In this document: piece by piece, positions 6,841-14,311 of the stretch | Numbering within the stretch: position 1 is the first letter of the stretch | Layout of the letters: every line of letters begins with the position of its first letter | Origin: Planomicrobium sp. Y74 | GTDB lineage: Bacteria; Bacillota; Bacilli; Bacillales_A; Planococcaceae | Direction: 5' to 3' | Assembly: GCF_003668635.1 (NCBI RefSeq) | Contig: NZ_RCWH01000011.1 | Location: 1-52,416, forward strand | DNA: 52,416 bases | The notes under the pieces: model-generated | Databases searched by the model: none | What the model was told of the DNA's origin: nothing | What the model saw: the letters and a program-made list of their open reading frames with translations, nothing else | Program-made: the position numbers and the translations under genes

Positions 6841-8313
6841 TTAAGATTCTGTAGCTTCTTTTCGGGTATAGACCATTTCTTTTTCCTGCTCCGTTACCGG
6901 ACGCTCCGGCTTTTTGATGAACAGTGCCAACAGCAGCGCAGTTAATGCGATGAACGTTGAAATGAAGAATGAGAAGTTGATGCCTTCAAGCATTGCCATA
7001 TTCACAATATTTTCCGGCGCAGTTCCACTCGCCAGCAAATCAGCGGCAGCCGATTCAGTGCGGGTGTTCATCAAAGTAATCAGGAATGCAGAGCCGATAG
7101 CTCCCGAAACCTGCTGCAAAGTATTATTGATGGCTGTTCCGTGAGGATAAGCTTTCATCGGCAGCGTATTCAATCCATTGGTCATAACCGGCATCATGAC
7201 AAGCGAGATGCCAAGCATCCGAATGGAATAGATAATCATGATCTGCCAATAGCTCGTATCCAATGTTAACTGGCTGAAAAGGAATGTCGTGATGACGACA
7301 AGTGCCAAGCCGGGGATTGCCAGAACTTTAGCGCCCCATTTATCAAACAGCCGGCCGGTAATCGGTGACATCATTCCCATAATCAATGCACCCGGCAGCA
7401 TCAATAAGCCCGAATTAATCGGTGAAATCCCTTTGATGGTCTGAATGTAGATCGGCATGAGAATCATCGCAGAGAACATTGACATTGATAATACAATTGA
7501 AATCACTGATGACAATGCGAACATCGGGTATTTATAGATCCGCATTTCGAGCAGCGGCTCATCGAGCTTCAATTGGCGCAGGACGAATAACACAAGAGAA
7601 ATCAAACCGACGGCAATTGTAATGTAGACGACAGGATTGGACCAGCCGAGTGTGCCTGCTGAACTGAAGCCGTATAGAATGCCTCCAAAGCCAAGACTGG
7701 ATAAAACCAGTGAGAACTTATCAAGAGAGATTTCCCGGTTCTGGAATGTTAAATTCTTTAATTTGAAAATTCCCAAAAGCAAAGGGATCAATGCTACCGG
7801 CAGCACGATGAAAAATAGCACGCGCCAATCGTAGTTTTGAACGATAAAGCCTGATAATGTTGGGCCAATTGCTGGCGCAACGACCATGACAAGCCCGAAA
7901 TAGCCCATCGCGGTCCCGCGTTTTTCAACCGGAAATGCAGCGAGCATCACATTCATCAAAAGCGGCATCATCAAAGCTGCTCCGGAAGCCTGCAAAAGGC
8001 GCCCGGCGAGAAGGAATGCAAAGGTCGGTGCCAGACCGGCAATCAATGTCCCCAGTGAAAACAAAGACATTGCGACGATAAAGATGGAACGGTTTGAAAA
8101 GCGCTGGATGAAAAACGCACTGGCTGGGATCAATATCCCGTTCACCAGCATATATCCGGTTACCAGCCACTGGGCAGTAGCCGCTTTAATACCAAAGTCT
8201 GCCATGATTTCAGGCAGGGCAATGTTCAATAGTGTCTGGTTGAATATTGCTACAAACGCCCCTGTGAAGAGTATTGCAATTATGCCGTAAGGCGGTTTTT
8301 TCTGTTCGGTCAT
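6841..8313 (-). CDS. MFS drug efflux transporter, DHA2 (14-TM) family
   Basis: Proton-driven multidrug exporter of the EmrB/QacA/LmrB group in the cytoplasmic membrane; 490 aa and about 14 hydrophobic segments. Motif D1-like residues (NQTLLNIALPEIM) lie in helix 1. The motif C antiporter signature follows (GPTLSGFIVQNYDWRVLFFI). The C-terminus is short and charged. GGAGG precedes the ATG. It is divergent from a TetR-family regulator across a 176-bp intergenic region with shared inverted half-sites, the common arrangement for a pump controlled by its own repressor. The substrate cannot be told from sequence. Confidence 0.92.
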   Translation of the reverse strand: MTEQKKPPYGIIAILFTGAFVAIFNQTLLNIALPEIMADFGIKAATAQWLVTGYMLVNGILIPASAFFIQRFSNRSIFIVAMSLFSLGTLIAGLAPTFAFLLAGRLLQASGAALMMPLLMNVMLAAFPVEKRGTAMGYFGLVMVVAPAIGPTLSGFIVQNYDWRVLFFIVLPVALIPLLLGIFKLKNLTFQNREISLDKFSLVLSSLGFGGILYGFSSAGTLGWSNPVVYITIAVGLISLVLFVLRQLKLDEPLLEMRIYKYPMFALSSVISIVLSMSMFSAMILMPIYIQTIKGISPINSGLLMLPGALIMGMMSPITGRLFDKWGAKVLAIPGLALVVITTFLFSQLTLDTSYWQIMIIYSIRMLGISLVMMPVMTNGLNTLPMKAYPHGTAINNTLQQVSGAIGSAFLITLMNTRTESAAADLLASGTAPENIVNMAMLEGINFSFFISTFIALTALLLALFIKKPERPVTEQEKEMVYTRKEATES

Positions 8314-8374
8314 TGTATTTCTTCCTCCGTATATTTCATGCTGAATTTGTTTTTCGCAATCTCCATTTCATTAT

Positions 8375-8404
8375 TCTATACCTGTAGTATATATTTATCA
8401 ACAA
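8375..8404 (-). promoter_or_regulatory. Promoter of the efflux pump with candidate operator half-site
   Basis: Reading leftward, TTGTTG (8404-8399) and TATAGA (8380-8375) are separated by 18 bp. The -10 region carries the half-site ATACCTGTAGT (8378-8388, plus-strand reading), the mirror of the one at 8444-8454 over the regulator promoter. Confidence 0.5.
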
Positions 8405-8428
8405 AAATATACCGGTTGTTTAGTTTTA

Positions 8429-8457
8429 TTGCTTAATTGCCCAATTACAGGTATTCT
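8429..8457 (+). promoter_or_regulatory. Promoter of the TetR regulator with candidate operator half-site
   Basis: TTGCTT and TATTCT are spaced by 17 bp. The half-site ATTACAGGTAT (8444-8454) overlaps the -10 and matches the reverse complement of 8378-8388 at 10 of 11 positions. It is a candidate site for autoregulation by the TetR protein. Confidence 0.5.
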
Positions 8458-8489
8458 GAGGATAGACTACGAGTATAAAGGTGAGTTAA

Positions 8490-9347
8490 ATGAATCGAAA
8501 AAAACAAAATATCATAGATGCCGCATACTCTCTTTTCATCAGCAAGGGGTATAATTCCACTTCAATCCAGGATATCCTCGACGAAGCAGGCATTTCAAAA
8601 GGCACTTTTTATAATTACTTTACGTCCAAAACGGAATGTCTTATCGCTATCATGGAATCGGTAGGCAACGAAATTCGCCAGAAACGGATGGAAGCTGCTG
8701 CCGGAAAACCGGTGAATGATCCGACAGTGCTGGCCGAGCAGCTATGTGTAAGGATTCAAATGAACCGTGAGAAGAATCTTTTTTCGCTGTACGAAAGCAT
8801 TTTCTATTCCCAGGATAAAGAATTAAAGGATTTTGCGAAGAATTCCTATCGAAAAGAATTGGATTGGATATCTTCCCGCATTATTGATATATACGGACCA
8901 AAAGCAGCCCCATTTGCACTTGATAACGCAGCAGCGGTGCACGGATCAGTACAGCAGCTTGTGAATATCTGGCAGCTGACAACGGATGAGGATCTTCCGA
9001 CGAAAAAATTGGCGTCTTTCGTCATTAACCGTCTGGACGTTTCCATTTTGGCTCAAATGGAATCTGGAGAACGTTTCATTTTGGCGCCGACCGTTTACAC
9101 CGAAAAAACTTCTGATAACCTTTCTGTAAAAGAACTTGCACAGCAACTTGAAACCTGCAGCCTCTCTTTCGGAGAGGATCATGCTTCCCGGCAGCTTGTG
9201 CTTTTTCTTGCAGAAGAACTGAAATCGGAAGCACCTCGCAAAGCCCTGCTTGAAAGTGTGCTGGGAACACTTACAAATAATCCGGAGCATGAATCGGACT
9301 TACTGATTTTACTTGAACAGGTATGGAAGAAACTCGCCAAATTTTAA
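8490..9347 (+). CDS. TetR/AcrR family transcriptional regulator
   Basis: Predicted one-component repressor, 285 aa. The N-terminal helix-turn-helix is clear: a family-typical opening (IIDAAYSLFISKGYNSTS), then the recognition part DILDEAGISKGTFYNYF with the conserved GT-x-Y-x-YF ending, about residues 28-45. The C-terminal part is longer than in QacR/TetR (about 190 aa is usual), so it may carry an extended ligand-binding or dimerisation region. AAAGGTGAG precedes the ATG. The divergent DHA2 pump is its likely target, with the inverted half-sites over both -10 boxes as likely operators. The inducer is unknown. Confidence 0.9.
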   Translation: MNRKKQNIIDAAYSLFISKGYNSTSIQDILDEAGISKGTFYNYFTSKTECLIAIMESVGNEIRQKRMEAAAGKPVNDPTVLAEQLCVRIQMNREKNLFSLYESIFYSQDKELKDFAKNSYRKELDWISSRIIDIYGPKAAPFALDNAAAVHGSVQQLVNIWQLTTDEDLPTKKLASFVINRLDVSILAQMESGERFILAPTVYTEKTSDNLSVKELAQQLETCSLSFGEDHASRQLVLFLAEELKSEAPRKALLESVLGTLTNNPEHESDLLILLEQVWKKLAKF

Positions 9348-9361
9348 ACGAAATAAAAAGA

Positions 9362-9400
9362 GGCTGTCCGATAAGTCATCAAACGACTTATTGGACAGCC
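9362..9400. terminator. Hairpin terminator after the TetR gene
   Basis: A 16-bp stem (GGCTGTCCGATAAGTC with GACTTATTGGACAGCC, one mismatch) around a 7-base loop. The T-rich tail is best on the leftward strand (CTCTTTTTAT); rightward it is CCTTTGTCT. A closely similar hairpin lies at 34356-34399, so it is also a small repeat family. Confidence 0.65.
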
Positions 9401-9433
9401 CCTTTGTCTCTAATAAAGTGCAGGGAAATACTA

Positions 9434-9480
9434 TTGCTCCTGTCTCTGCATCGCTGCGCTAGCTTCGTCGCAAAAGGAGT
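9434..9480. repeat. Dispersed repeat (family R2), single arm
   Basis: Contains TGCATCGCTGCGCTAGCTTC and GTCGCAAA, a slightly altered copy of the arm that forms a large inverted repeat at 11614-11780. Another arm lies at about 34960-34995 in reverse orientation. Confidence 0.6.
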
Positions 9481-9510
9481 TGCCCAAAATTCCTTTTGGG
9501 ACAACTCCTT
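9474..9510 (-). terminator. Intrinsic terminator of the amidase gene
   Basis: Read leftward, GGAGTTGTCCCAAAA pairs with TTTTGGGCAACTCC and is followed by TTTT. It begins a few bases past the amidase stop codon. Confidence 0.75.
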
Positions 9511-9513
9511 TTA

Positions 9514-10962
9514 CTATGGTTTTTTTCTTCCTTTTGTCGCTTGTTCAAAAGCGAAGGCATACTCGATCATCTTTGGTTCACTGAATGCCATTCCTGTAAA
9601 TGTTATTCCAAAAGGCTCTTTCGTTTCAGTGAAGCCAAAAGGGACAGTGATAGCCGGGAAACCGGCAGCCGCCCCTACATTGCAGCCAAAATCCTGCGGC
9701 AGGATGATAGCATCAGCACCGATCTCTTTCAAAGTGGCATTAATCCCCTGTTCGGCAGCCAGGAAGCGATTGCGTTCAAGTGCTTCAACATATTCCCTTT
9801 CGGTCAGCATCCCTGTCAGAAGGTTTGCCTGCTCCAGCAGGTTTTGGCCGAATTTCAGCATTTTATCGGAGTTTTCACTATTGAAAGCAATTATCTCGTC
9901 CATGGATCTAATCGGATTCATCGAATTGGTCCTTGCCAAATAAGCATTCAAATCTGCCTTGAATTCGTGGAGCAACACGGCGAACCCCAGATCTTCCTGG
10001 TTTGAGCCAAGATCCACATTTTCAATAATTTCGGCACCACATTCTTTAAGTTTCATTTTCGCCTGTTCAAATAATTCCATTTGCTCGTCAGAGATTTCCT
10101 TGAATAATTCCGGAGTCACAGCCAGCCTGACATTTTTTAAACCGTCTTTTTTCAGATGGACGCTCCAGTCGTAAGCTTCAAAATCACTGGAAAACCTTGT
10201 GATTGGATCATCTGGATCAAAGCCGATGAGAACTGAAAAGACATTCACTGCATCTTTGACTGTCCGGGCAAGTGTTCCAGCCGTGTCCTGGGTATGGGAT
10301 AAAGGGATGATGCCGTTTCGGCTGATCATCCCGACCGTCGGCTTCAAGCCAACAAGACTGTTTTGGGCGGCCGGATTTATAATCGAACCGGAAGTCTCCG
10401 TACCGATTCCTGCAGCTGCCAGATTAGCAGCAACAGCAGCTGCTGACCCGGAACTGGAGCCGCCCACATCAAAAGCTCCGTAAGGATTGTGGACCTGGCC
10501 TCCCCGTGAGCTGTACCCGTTTGTCATTTTATCCGACATAAAATTGGCCCATTCAGTCATATTCGTCTTGCCCATTATCACCGCTCCGGCTTTCTGCAGC
10601 TTTTCAATCACAAAGGCATTCCTGTCTGCATAATGTTTTTCAAGAGCCACAGAACCGGCACTGGTATGCATTTTATCTGCAGTATCCATATTATCTTTCA
10701 CCACTACGGGTATTCCGTGCAACGGCCCTCTCGCTCCCTTTCGCTGCCGTTCAAAATCAAGCGCTTGGGCGATTTGCAGAGCATCCGGATTAATTTCAAG
10801 AAGTGCATTGATATTTTTATCACGCAGCGAAATATTCTCCTTATACATCAGAACCAATTCCTCTGAAGTTACATTCCCTGCCTGCATCTCTTCCTGCATT
10901 TCAGACAAGGTCATTTCATCGAGGCGGTCTCTCCGGTAAGCCTCCAGCTTTTGATGATGCAT
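9514..10962 (-). CDS. Amidase signature family amidohydrolase
   Basis: Predicted cytoplasmic amidase, 482 aa, with the Lys-cisSer-Ser triad: K89 (PVVVKDN), a Ser in GGSSSGSAAAV (around 169-170), and nucleophile S193 (TETSGSI). It belongs to the same superfamily as GatA (26218-27687) but is clearly a separate paralogue, stands alone and lacks gatB/gatC neighbours. It is therefore probably a stand-alone amide hydrolase, similar to proteins annotated as 6-aminohexanoate-cyclic-dimer hydrolase-like or general amidases. The substrate is not predictable. The start ATG at 10962 has GGGAGG upstream. Confidence 0.88.
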   Translation of the reverse strand: MHHQKLEAYRRDRLDEMTLSEMQEEMQAGNVTSEELVLMYKENISLRDKNINALLEINPDALQIAQALDFERQRKGARGPLHGIPVVVKDNMDTADKMHTSAGSVALEKHYADRNAFVIEKLQKAGAVIMGKTNMTEWANFMSDKMTNGYSSRGGQVHNPYGAFDVGGSSSGSAAAVAANLAAAGIGTETSGSIINPAAQNSLVGLKPTVGMISRNGIIPLSHTQDTAGTLARTVKDAVNVFSVLIGFDPDDPITRFSSDFEAYDWSVHLKKDGLKNVRLAVTPELFKEISDEQMELFEQAKMKLKECGAEIIENVDLGSNQEDLGFAVLLHEFKADLNAYLARTNSMNPIRSMDEIIAFNSENSDKMLKFGQNLLEQANLLTGMLTEREYVEALERNRFLAAEQGINATLKEIGADAIILPQDFGCNVGAAAGFPAITVPFGFTETKEPFGITFTGMAFSEPKMIEYAFAFEQATKGRKKP

Positions 10963-11019
10963 ATTATTCCCTCCCGTATCCTTTTTTTAACCATCAAAGG
11001 AAATTCTGATGGAAAATAA

Positions 11020-11046
11020 AAAAGCCGCAGCTTACGAGCTAAGGCT
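11020..11046 (-). terminator. Terminator overlapping the fbpA stop codon
   Basis: Read leftward, GCCTTAGCT pairs with AGCTGCGGC (two internal mismatches) around a CGTA loop and is followed by TTTTTTATTTT. The TAA stop of the fbpA-like gene lies at the 3' edge of the loop, so the last codons form the 5' arm. Confidence 0.65.
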
Positions 11047-11190
11047 TTTCTGCGTATATTCCTTCATCAATTCATATAAACTCAATTCATATAATTGCCG
11101 TCCATTAATTTTAAAAACATTCTGCGCCACCAATTCCTCGATGACATTTGAGCGTTTATCTTCGAATTTCGATTCTGGTATCTGTTCCAT
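11032..11190 (-). CDS. fbpA: Fur-regulated basic protein FbpA-like
   Basis: A 52-aa protein matching the small FbpA family. The core RSNVIEELVAQNVFKINGRQ is followed by LYELSLYELMKEY. In B. subtilis FbpA is made under iron limitation under Fur control and is thought to help the sparing response. Family membership is by recognition of the K-x-GRQLYEL-x-L-x-EL pattern. The start is ATG 11190, with AAGGAG about 12 bases upstream; a longer reading from 11292 has no support. I see no clear Fur box, only a perfect GAAACGTTTC palindrome at about 11250-11259 and a 25-bp palindrome at 11281-11305 upstream. Confidence 0.78.
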   Translation of the reverse strand: MEQIPESKFEDKRSNVIEELVAQNVFKINGRQLYELSLYELMKEYTQKSLSS

Positions 11191-11280
11191 GCTGTTCGTT
11201 CTCTCCTTGTGAAGTATTCCCTTGTCTTTACCCACCGGAGCCCCTTCATGAAACGTTTCTATAGAAATAAAATAAAGAAA

Positions 11281-11305
11281 AACCGGATGCAATTTGCATC
11301 CGGTT
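11281..11305. terminator. Perfect 25-bp palindrome upstream of fbpA (terminator or operator)
   Basis: AACCGGATGCAA and TTGCATCCGGTT flank one central base. Read leftward it is followed by TTTTCTTT, so it fits an intrinsic terminator for leftward transcription arriving from the repeat region or island. It could also be an operator or leader attenuator for fbpA. Confidence 0.6.
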
Positions 11306-11337
11306 AGTTATATTGAGAAATAAAAAATTTGTGAAAT

Positions 11338-11500
11338 TGATATTGCGCAAAACAGCTTCGCTTTCCTGGGGGCTCGCGCTGAGCTAACTCGACTCGGTCC
11401 CCTTCGTCCAAGTGGATCTCAGCACTTCGCTCGAAACGGAGTTGGAAAGCCAACTCCGTTTCTGCTCCCCTGGGAGTCTTCGCTGTTTTGCTCCATATTA
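11338..11500. repeat. Dispersed palindromic repeat (family R1), copy 1
   Basis: Starts GATATTGCGCAAAACAGC and ends GCTGTTTTGCTCCATAT, so its ends form a 10-bp inverted repeat. Inside is a perfect 13-bp stem (GAAACGGAGTTGG and its complement, 11433-11462, AAAG loop). Related copies lie at 34904-35230 and 40895-41137. No coding potential. Confidence 0.75.
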
Positions 11501-11599
11501 CAGAATCGCTTTCTATAAAAAGCGAGGCTTAAAATTTCTAATACATTAATAAGCTGATACTCCAGTTCTTCATAAAATTAGAATGTAGCAGAAGGCGGC

Positions 11600-11845
11600 G
11601 AAGGGCAAAGATGTGCTCCTGCATCGCTGCGCTGCTTCGTCGCAAAGACTTGTCCTCTCCCGCTTCGGCCAATGTCTTTCCTGCGGGATATAGAGCGAGT
11701 CCTGAGACCCCGCAGGGAAGGTTAGACCGGACAGCATTCGGTCGCACCTTTGCGACGAAGCGCAGAGCGCTGCAGGAGCATTGGTTTTCATCGCGACTGA
11801 GGAGGCTCAGGCAGCTCCCCGCGGAACGCGTCCGCCTACTGCGAA
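11600..11845. repeat. Composite palindromic repeat (family R2)
   Basis: A 34-base arm at 11614-11647 (begins TGCTCCTGCATCGCTGCGCT) is mirrored at 11748-11780 (ends CGCTGCAGGAGCA). Between them is a second inverted pair (TTTCCTGCGGG / CCCGCAGGGAA). The flank contains the CCTGAGACCCCGCAGG and GAGGAGGCTCAGGC blocks known from dispersed repeats of Bacillaceae and Planococcaceae. It looks like one repeat nested in another. The open frame across it is not a gene. Confidence 0.7.
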
Positions 11846-11900
11846 ATGACTTAAGAAGATTTGTTGCTCAACGGCCTAATCGGACGTCATGCCTATTTTG

Positions 11901-11936
11901 TTATTTTTCAAGCTGCAGCCACGCAACTGCTTCGCA
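11901..11936 (-). pseudogene. Displaced original 3' end of rlmCD
   Basis: Read leftward this encodes CEAVAWLQLEK and a TAA stop. The intact rlmCD gene ends [15 protein letters not shown] 6.4 kb away. The 12 codons make sense only as the native gene end, pushed away when the island inserted in the 3' end of rlmCD. It is not expressed as a gene. Confidence 0.8.
11918..11936. repeat. Left attachment-site repeat (attL core) of the rlmCD island
   Basis: GCCACGCAACTGCTTCGCA; the same 19 bases with one difference (C for T) occur inside rlmCD at 18363-18381. Sequence on either side of the two copies differs, as expected of a site-specific recombination core. Confidence 0.8.
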
Positions 11937-12013
11937 GTTGGTTAATATTGAGGGTAGACATTTTATATAAAGAGATGTAGTAGATTCGCCGAAAGCTATA
12001 CTTACCTAAAATT

Positions 12014-13447
12014 TCAACTATCTAAAACTAATCGATCCCACTTATCAAATAAATAATTAATAATTCCTTCTTCATTCATATCTGATTTTAAGGTTAATAG
12101 TGTTTTTATATCGTTATCATCAAAAAATAAGATATACTTTCTGTCTCTATTCATAGTGTCTTTACAACGTTTCAGAAGTAATTCTATGTCATCAATTTTT
12201 CGACATACTAATATACCAAACTTCCCTGTTGTTTCTCCTAACCTTCCTATCAGTTGATCAATTTCTGGATTTTTGGGATCCTTAGAATAATTTTTGCACT
12301 CTATAAATATTTTAGGACAAAATATTTTATGTCTATCTCTTATATGTCCAAAAAATCCTTCTGTGTCAAAGTTATCAAAAACGATGTCTATTCTTTTCCT
12401 CCCTTCATGCTGATTCACCTCTTTTTTACCCCTTTTTAAACTTTGATGAAAAATTCCATTTAAACCCTCAAAAATTAAATCGTGATATTGATTAGCTGAA
12501 TCATGGCCTGCTTCTATCGTATCTAATTTATGTATCAACCCATTAAAATCCACCTTAGCTATTTGATCAGGGGTAGGTTGACTTTGTTCTCTTATTAATG
12601 AGAATAACTTTAAGAATTCATTTTGATTAATTGAAGATTGATTTTCTCTATAAAAATCAAATAAAGAAATTATGTGATACGCGGCTGGAGGAATATTGAT
12701 TGAATCTATATAATCTAAAACATATTTTAAAAAATCATTTTTTTCTTCGTTAGAATTTAAGGCCAACTCCTTCATTAATTCAATTACTGAATTCCATATC
12801 TCTTCTCTTACTTGAATAGAAAAGGTCGAAATTTTTTCTACATCAGGTGGTAATAATAGATATTCTAAAGCATAGTCGCGTGAGAAACTTGCTTTAATTC
12901 CTATAAGGTTAGAAATCAATATCTTTCCATTTCCTAACCCTTCTTCCATCGGGCTACTAGAGAAGTCTTCTATTTCATCATTGAAAACATTCCATCCATC
13001 CAAATTTTCTGAATAATATGAAAATCCATTTTCGTCTATAGTTGCATTAACAGTATGGTATTCTATTTCTCCTGTACTAAACCAATAAATTCTCATTCCT
13101 TTGCAACGATAAATATACTGGTATTTTCCAAAAGCAGCTCCATAAATCCCATCCTTTAAAATTATACCTGGTTTATCAAATAATCTAACTTGATTATTTT
13201 TATTGTTAGGTGCAGCGCCCATAGCAATTTTCAAACCATCTAATAATTTTTCCTCCGTACCCATTGGATTATCCATTGGAAAATATATAGATTCTGCAAT
13301 TTCATCAAAAACATGAGATTCGAGTAGCGCTTCATGAATTTTCACTAAATCTTTAGGATTGATTTCAAAATTATTTTTCCAAGTGTTTTCAAGGATTCTT
13401 GTAATAGCGCCGTTTGTTAAAACATCTGGTTGTAATATATATTGCAT
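12014..13447 (-). CDS. Putative defence protein with C-terminal PD-(D/E)XK-like nuclease core
   Basis: A 477-aa protein I do not recognise as a named family. The C-terminal third has a restriction-endonuclease-like signature: a helix with E327 (LIFEGLNGIF), D354 in KRIDIVFDN, then E383-C-K385 in IFIECKNY, followed by a Q-containing helix (EIDQLIGRLG) as in REase/Mrr-type cores. The N-terminal 300 residues are unassigned; they include Tyr/Phe-rich beta-like stretches around 105-150 and mainly helical predicted segments after 205. GAGGTAATT precedes the ATG. It is transcribed in the same direction as the Gabija-like genes but separated from them by about 860 bp holding a dead gene. It may be an independent single-gene anti-phage nuclease or a third component. 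The gene is intact and A+T-rich, consistent with acquisition. Confidence 0.6.
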   Translation of the reverse strand: MQYILQPDVLTNGAITRILENTWKNNFEINPKDLVKIHEALLESHVFDEIAESIYFPMDNPMGTEEKLLDGLKIAMGAAPNNKNNQVRLFDKPGIILKDGIYGAAFGKYQYIYRCKGMRIYWFSTGEIEYHTVNATIDENGFSYYSENLDGWNVFNDEIEDFSSSPMEEGLGNGKILISNLIGIKASFSRDYALEYLLLPPDVEKISTFSIQVREEIWNSVIELMKELALNSNEEKNDFLKYVLDYIDSINIPPAAYHIISLFDFYRENQSSINQNEFLKLFSLIREQSQPTPDQIAKVDFNGLIHKLDTIEAGHDSANQYHDLIFEGLNGIFHQSLKRGKKEVNQHEGRKRIDIVFDNFDTEGFFGHIRDRHKIFCPKIFIECKNYSKDPKNPEIDQLIGRLGETTGKFGILVCRKIDDIELLLKRCKDTMNRDRKYILFFDDNDIKTLLTLKSDMNEEGIINYLFDKWDRLVLDS

Positions 13448-13621
13448 AATAATTACCTCATGAATTTTCGATAAATTTCACTCGAAACTTTCTTCTATTT
13501 TTTATAAATACTCTATACGTATAGCAGATTAATTAATCAAATCAATTTACCATCGTTTCCATTTAAAACTAAGATTCCCTACATTGGAACTCTGTATACT
13601 TTATTAATATCGATTACATCT

Positions 13622-13920
13622 TTATTTCCCCCCTCTATAAAATTGTGCTCTATACTTCCATTGCCCCAGTTTATTAAAAGTCCATAACTTTAAAAGATAA
13701 TATATATAACTCTTCCCAACATCATTTACTTTTTCTTTTTCAACTACCTCTAATTTCACTTCCCCATAAAATAAATAAAGATACATATCATCAGATTCAT
13801 CAATCTATCTCGATTAGCTTTTTCTTCTGATAATTTTAACTCAATAACATCTTTTTTCACTTCAGAAACTAACATTGGATTATAGTCACTTTTACTATTG
13901 GAGAAATTGTTATTAGTCAT
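13622..13920 (-). pseudogene. C-terminal part of a frameshifted gene (see 13968-14293)
   Basis: From ATG 13920 the frame reads MTNNNFSNSKSDYNPMLVSE..., then must shift near 13803 to continue DESDDMYLYLFYGEVKLEVV and ...QWKYRAQFYRGGK-stop. The combined length (299 nt) fits one lost or gained base. The YLYLFYGEVKLEV block looks like a structured conserved end. Together with the zinc-ribbon fragment upstream it is probably one broken gene, not two. Confidence 0.55.
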
Positions 13921-13955
13921 GGTTTTAGGTTTTAGGTTTTAGGTTTTAGGTTTTG
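13921..13955. repeat. Tandem heptamer repeat, 5 units
   Basis: Five head-to-tail units of GGTTTTA (the last ends in G). Read on the minus strand (TAAAACC units) they encode Lys/Pro/Thr-rich linker residues joined to the downstream fragment, with an in-frame TAA created by the repeat. Seven is not a multiple of three, so changes in copy number would change the reading frame. Confidence 0.9.
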
Positions 13956-13967
13956 GATTTTTCAATT

Positions 13968-14293
13968 TTAAACAACATATGGATAATTGAATTTACTTTC
14001 CCTAGATTTATATATTAGTTAATCCTTTAACATAATTTTGAATTGTTCTCCTAGAAGCCTAGTCCTATATATAAGCAATTGTCTTCAGCTGAAGATGATG
14101 GTTTCTTTTTCAAGTACGCTATCCTACTTGTTGGTTTTCTACCTAAAAATAATTCTGCTTTTTCGCACTTTGGACAAAACATTGCTCCCTCAAAAGGAGT
14201 GTAATCGCTGTGACTTCCACTACATCTTTAACATTGCAGTTCTTACCTTTTTTGATGTAATAAAATTCTTCAAAGCTCTTAGGTTTGGCCATT
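13968..14293 (-). pseudogene. N-terminal zinc-ribbon part of a frameshifted gene
   Basis: Starts ATG 14293 (MAKPKSFEEFYYIKKGKNCN), shifts frame about 30 codons in and continues SGSHSDYTPFEGAMFCPKCE, then KAELFLGRKPTSRIAYL..., with a stop after CLYIGLGF near 14050. Beyond that only scattered frames remain. Cysteine pairs (NCN...; CPKC) suggest a zinc ribbon. A good ATG and spacing follow the GajB-like stop by 20 bases, so it was probably the third gene of the defence operon before decay. Function unknown. Confidence 0.6.
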
Positions 14294-14311
14294 ATATCAC
14301 CTTAATCCAGA

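Noticed and set aside
9323..10005. Long plus-strand frames opposite the amidase
   Set aside because: Antisense shadows of the amidase coding sequence; one starts inside the TetR gene.
11246..11262. cre (CcpA) site near fbpA
   Set aside because: GAAACGTTTC is palindromic but two bases shorter than the cre consensus.
11611..11970. 119-codon open frame on the plus strand
   Set aside because: It runs through palindromic repeats and the displaced rlmCD end, lacks a ribosome site, and its composition mirrors the repeat.
13921..13955. Heptamer array as a CRISPR or telomere-like sequence
   Set aside because: No spacers, unit only 7 bp, and it fits a coding linker of a decayed gene.
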